Positions 39,396-41,362 of a stretch of DNA of 41,362 nucleotides are shown piece by piece. The translations under genes and the position numbers were made by a program. The notes beneath the pieces are model-generated. The model worked only from the letters and a program-made list of their open reading frames with translations. It was not told the origin of the DNA and ran no database searches. The stretch's first letter is position 1. Every line of letters starts with the position of its first letter. Source of the stretch: CAZVCG01 sp964626265 (GTDB lineage: Bacteria > Pseudomonadota > Alphaproteobacteria > UBA9219); the NCBI GenBank assembly GCA_964626265.1, contig CAZVCG010000018.1, forward strand, positions 1 through 41,362, given 5' to 3'.

Positions 39396-40236
39396 TCTTC
39401 ATTAACGCCGCCACAAGCTCCGCGTGTTCGTTGTGCGCCGGATCGATCAAGCGATGCCGCAACAGAAAATCGATAATCACAAGGTTGCAATTGAATTTAA
39501 AACGATCCGTCGTGTAAATCAGCGTCGCCACGTCCATAAACGGCATAAGCTTGAACGCACTGACTTCGCCGTCGGTGTTGCGCGGCGTGAAATCCTCGGG
39601 CAATTCGAAGTCATAGATGAACAGCGTATCGTTCCGCAGCCCTCCCATAAGCTCGACCTTGTAATGCAGCGCGCCTTCGGGATGCGCGGCCAACGCCATT
39701 TCTTTCGGGATTCCCGCTTCTTCCCATGCTTCTTTCACCAGCGTTTCTTCCGGCGAATAGCCGAGCGACATGCCGCCGCCGATGAAATTGTCGAGCTTGC
39801 CGGGATCGACGGCATGGGTTTGCGAGCGTTCGGCGATCCACATATATAGCCCGTCTTTTTTGCGCACGAAGCCATTTGCGTGAATGCCGAATCCGCGAAT
39901 GCCGAACCACGGCAATCCCGCGCGGTCAATTTCGGCCAGCGGCTTTTGGTTCCAGTCCACCATCACTGGAAACATCTCGCCGCGCAGATGCATGTTTTTG
40001 TGTTGTGAAAGAAGTTTCGAGGCTTTTGCCAGAGCCTCGGTGCGCGCCTCGTAAGCCGTGATTTCCGGATCGAGCGCAAAGCTCCTATCGCTATTCAAAA
40101 AGGGATGCTTGGAGTGGATAAGCAATTCGCGCACATCATGCACAACCCAGCCGACCTGTTGCGGCCCGATATAAAACGGCACGAACTTGGCGGGATCGTA
40201 ATTCGTGCAAGCTCGGATGTGGCGGAGGAATGACAA
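39373..40236 (-). CDS. Nudix hydrolase with N-terminal DUF4743-type domain
   Basis: The protein has 287 residues. The N-terminal half (FLRHIRACTNYDPAKFVPFYIGPQQVG) resembles the DUF4743 domain found with Nudix in thiamin-pyrophosphokinase-related proteins. The Nudix box is FIGGGMSLGYSPEETLVKEAW followed by EEAGIP; the spacing fits, but the first conserved Glu is replaced by Tyr and the Arg by Lys, as happens in this subgroup. Related yeast enzymes act on damaged thiamine diphosphate forms. It lies 3 bp after sdhB, hence probably co-transcribed. Confidence 0.85.
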   Translation of the reverse strand: MSFLRHIRACTNYDPAKFVPFYIGPQQVGWVVHDVRELLIHSKHPFLNSDRSFALDPEITAYEARTEALAKASKLLSQHKNMHLRGEMFPVMVDWNQKPLAEIDRAGLPWFGIRGFGIHANGFVRKKDGLYMWIAERSQTHAVDPGKLDNFIGGGMSLGYSPEETLVKEAWEEAGIPKEMALAAHPEGALHYKVELMGGLRNDTLFIYDFELPEDFTPRNTDGEVSAFKLMPFMDVATLIYTTDRFKFNCNLVIIDFLLRHRLIDPAHNEHAELVAALMKIRTSPSV

Positions 40237-40239
40237 TGC

Positions 40240-41022
40240 TTACCCTCGCCGCTTAACCATCAATTTCCTGATTTCCGCAATCGCCAGAGCGGGGTTGAGG
40301 TTCTTGGGGCAGGTTTTCGTGCAATTCAAAATGTTTTCGCAGCGGTAGAGGCGGAAGGGGTCTTCCAACTGGTCGAGCCTTTCGCCCGCCGCGTCGTCGC
40401 GGCTGTCGATGATCCAGCGATAGGCTTGCAGCAGTGCGGCCGGACCCATATAACGGTCGCCGTTCCACCAATAACTCGGGCAGCTCGTCGAACAGCACAG
40501 GCAGAAAATGCATTCGTAAAGGCCATCGAGCAACGCCCGCTCTTCGGGCGATTGCAGGCGCTCGCTATCGGGCGGCGGTGGCGTTTCGCTTTGCAGCCAC
40601 GGCCTGATCGAGGCGTATTGCGCCACGGCGTGTTTAATGTCGGGCACTAGATCCTTGATGACTTCCAGATGCGGCAAGGGATAAATGCGCACGTCGCCAC
40701 GAATGTTGGCGATGCGCATCGTGCAGGCCAGCGTGTTCACGCCATCGATGTTCATAGCGCAGGAGCCGCACACGCCCTCGCGGCACGAACGGCGGAACGC
40801 TAGCGAGCTGTCGACTTCATTTTTTATATAGATCAGCGCGTCCAGAACCATTGGGCCGCATTTGTCGGTATCGATAATATAGGTGTCGAGACGCGGGTTT
40901 TCGCCGTCGTCCGGCGACCAGCGGTAAATCTTGAACACGCGCGCGTTTTTCGTGCCCTTGGCGGCGTCGACCGTTTTGCCTTTTTTGACCGTCGAGTGTT
41001 TGTTCAGGAAAAATTCGACCAT
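40240..41022 (-). CDS. sdhB: SdhB, succinate dehydrogenase iron-sulfur subunit
   Basis: The protein has 260 residues and the three cluster motifs in order: 2Fe-2S ligands in SCREGVCGSCAMNIDGVNTLAC, 4Fe-4S in CIFCLCCSTSCPSYWW, and 3Fe-4S in NCTKTCPKNLNPA. It passes electrons from the flavoprotein SdhA to quinone. In most alphaproteobacteria sdhA lies directly upstream; here the upstream minus-strand neighbour is the ORF6N gene 14 bp away. Confidence 0.97.
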   Translation of the reverse strand: MVEFFLNKHSTVKKGKTVDAAKGTKNARVFKIYRWSPDDGENPRLDTYIIDTDKCGPMVLDALIYIKNEVDSSLAFRRSCREGVCGSCAMNIDGVNTLACTMRIANIRGDVRIYPLPHLEVIKDLVPDIKHAVAQYASIRPWLQSETPPPPDSERLQSPEERALLDGLYECIFCLCCSTSCPSYWWNGDRYMGPAALLQAYRWIIDSRDDAAGERLDQLEDPFRLYRCENILNCTKTCPKNLNPALAIAEIRKLMVKRRG

Positions 41023-41036
41023 GGTATCGTCAATCC

Positions 41037-41362
41037 TTAATAGGCATGTCCGAAACCTATCGGACGTTTGGATTTTTCAGGTAATTTTTTGAGATTTTGA
41101 ACATTTCGTGAGAGTTTCTCGATGTCTTCAATGAGAATCTCGATTACGGAATCCGTACGCTCATGGCTTTGTTCAAGCTTTTCGATGCGCGCGGCAAGGT
41201 CTTTGTGCGAGGCCGTGATTTCGCGCAACTTCATAAAGGCGCGAATGATTTGAATGTTCATTTGTATGGCTTGTGGACTGCGCAGCACAGAAGAGAGCAT
41301 GGCTATGCCATGTTCGGTGAAGGCAAAGGATTGATATTTAATGTTTCTTTTTGATGCGGTCA
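41037..41362 (-). CDS. ORF6N-domain protein, 5' end beyond the window
   Basis: The open frame runs off the right edge; 108 codons including the stop are visible. It reads ..KRNIKYQSFAFTEHGIAMLSSVLRS.., so the Met at 41300 is internal and the family core FTEHG-AMLSSVLRS is intact. A coiled coil follows (KDLAARIEKLEQSHERTDSV) and the end KRPIGFGHAY is typical. ORF6N is a DNA-binding domain of phage and mobile-element origin (KilA-N relatives). Its place next to sdhB is unexpected. Confidence 0.88.
   Translation of the reverse strand, partial: TASKRNIKYQSFAFTEHGIAMLSSVLRSPQAIQMNIQIIRAFMKLREITASHKDLAARIEKLEQSHERTDSVIEILIEDIEKLSRNVQNLKKLPEKSKRPIGFGHAY

Noticed and set aside
1..41362. CRISPR array, rRNA operon or integrase-bounded island
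   Set aside because: No regularly spaced repeats, rRNA sequence or integrase was seen. The tRNAs have no partial duplicate that would indicate an attachment site.

Overview
The window looks like chromosome of an alphaproteobacterium. The evidence is an AspRS of the bacterial type with a His in the position typical of nondiscriminating enzymes, a GluQ-RS/QueA/Tgt set, an alphaproteobacterial-style CorA, a PagL-like deacylase, fused CoaBC, encoded CCA on both tRNAs and moderate-to-high GC. I cannot name the genus. Coding density is high and most genes are housekeeping. Accessory character is concentrated at the left end (a surface-glycan locus) and in families of palindromic repeats.

Layout. 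1-11,040 (all minus strand) is one long gene train: methyltransferase, GT4 glycosyltransferase, methyltransferase, AsnB-type amidotransferase, TylF-type methyltransferase, methyltransferase, Wzm/Wzt ABC exporter, sulfotransferase, CysD and the first codons of a probable CysN. Read together this is a locus for a methylated, sulfated surface polysaccharide exported by the ABC route, carrying its own sulfate-activation genes. 11-16 kb holds a CorA-like transporter, YqhD-like aldehyde reductase, two small proteins, tRNA-Arg(CCG), and aroB-aroK. 16-21.7 kb holds an unrecognised 683-residue exported protein preceded by an overlapping 45-residue membrane ORF, a short RNase D-like exonuclease, tRNA-Leu(CAG), a PagL-like lipid A deacylase and a membrane-TPR protein whose start lies in a repeat element. 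21.9-28.3 kb holds yjbQ-aspS, two unrecognised exported proteins and full-length RNase D. 28.3-31.9 kb holds a GIY-YIG nuclease sandwiched between palindromic elements, msrA, an Nramp-like transporter with an atypical metal site, a 61-residue ORF with a strongly structured leader, and a glycine-zipper protein. 31.9-41.4 kb holds queA, tgt, an SH3 protein with a repeat inserted in its signal-peptide region, coaBC, aqpZ, msrB, a TPR protein, gluQ, a Nudix protein, sdhB and the 3' part of an ORF6N-domain gene.

The most interesting signals are: (1) a family of roughly 140-153 bp palindromic elements with GTCATTCCGG ends and compensating hairpins, one flanking a GIY-YIG gene and one read in frame inside an exported protein; (2) a leader with two mutually exclusive hairpins, one of which hides the ribosome-binding site of a 61-residue ORF just upstream of the Nramp-like gene; (3) the sulfated-glycan locus; (4) a second inverted-repeat family (GGGGACACAATAAAAAGGCC arms) of which one copy supplies the end and stop codon of queA.
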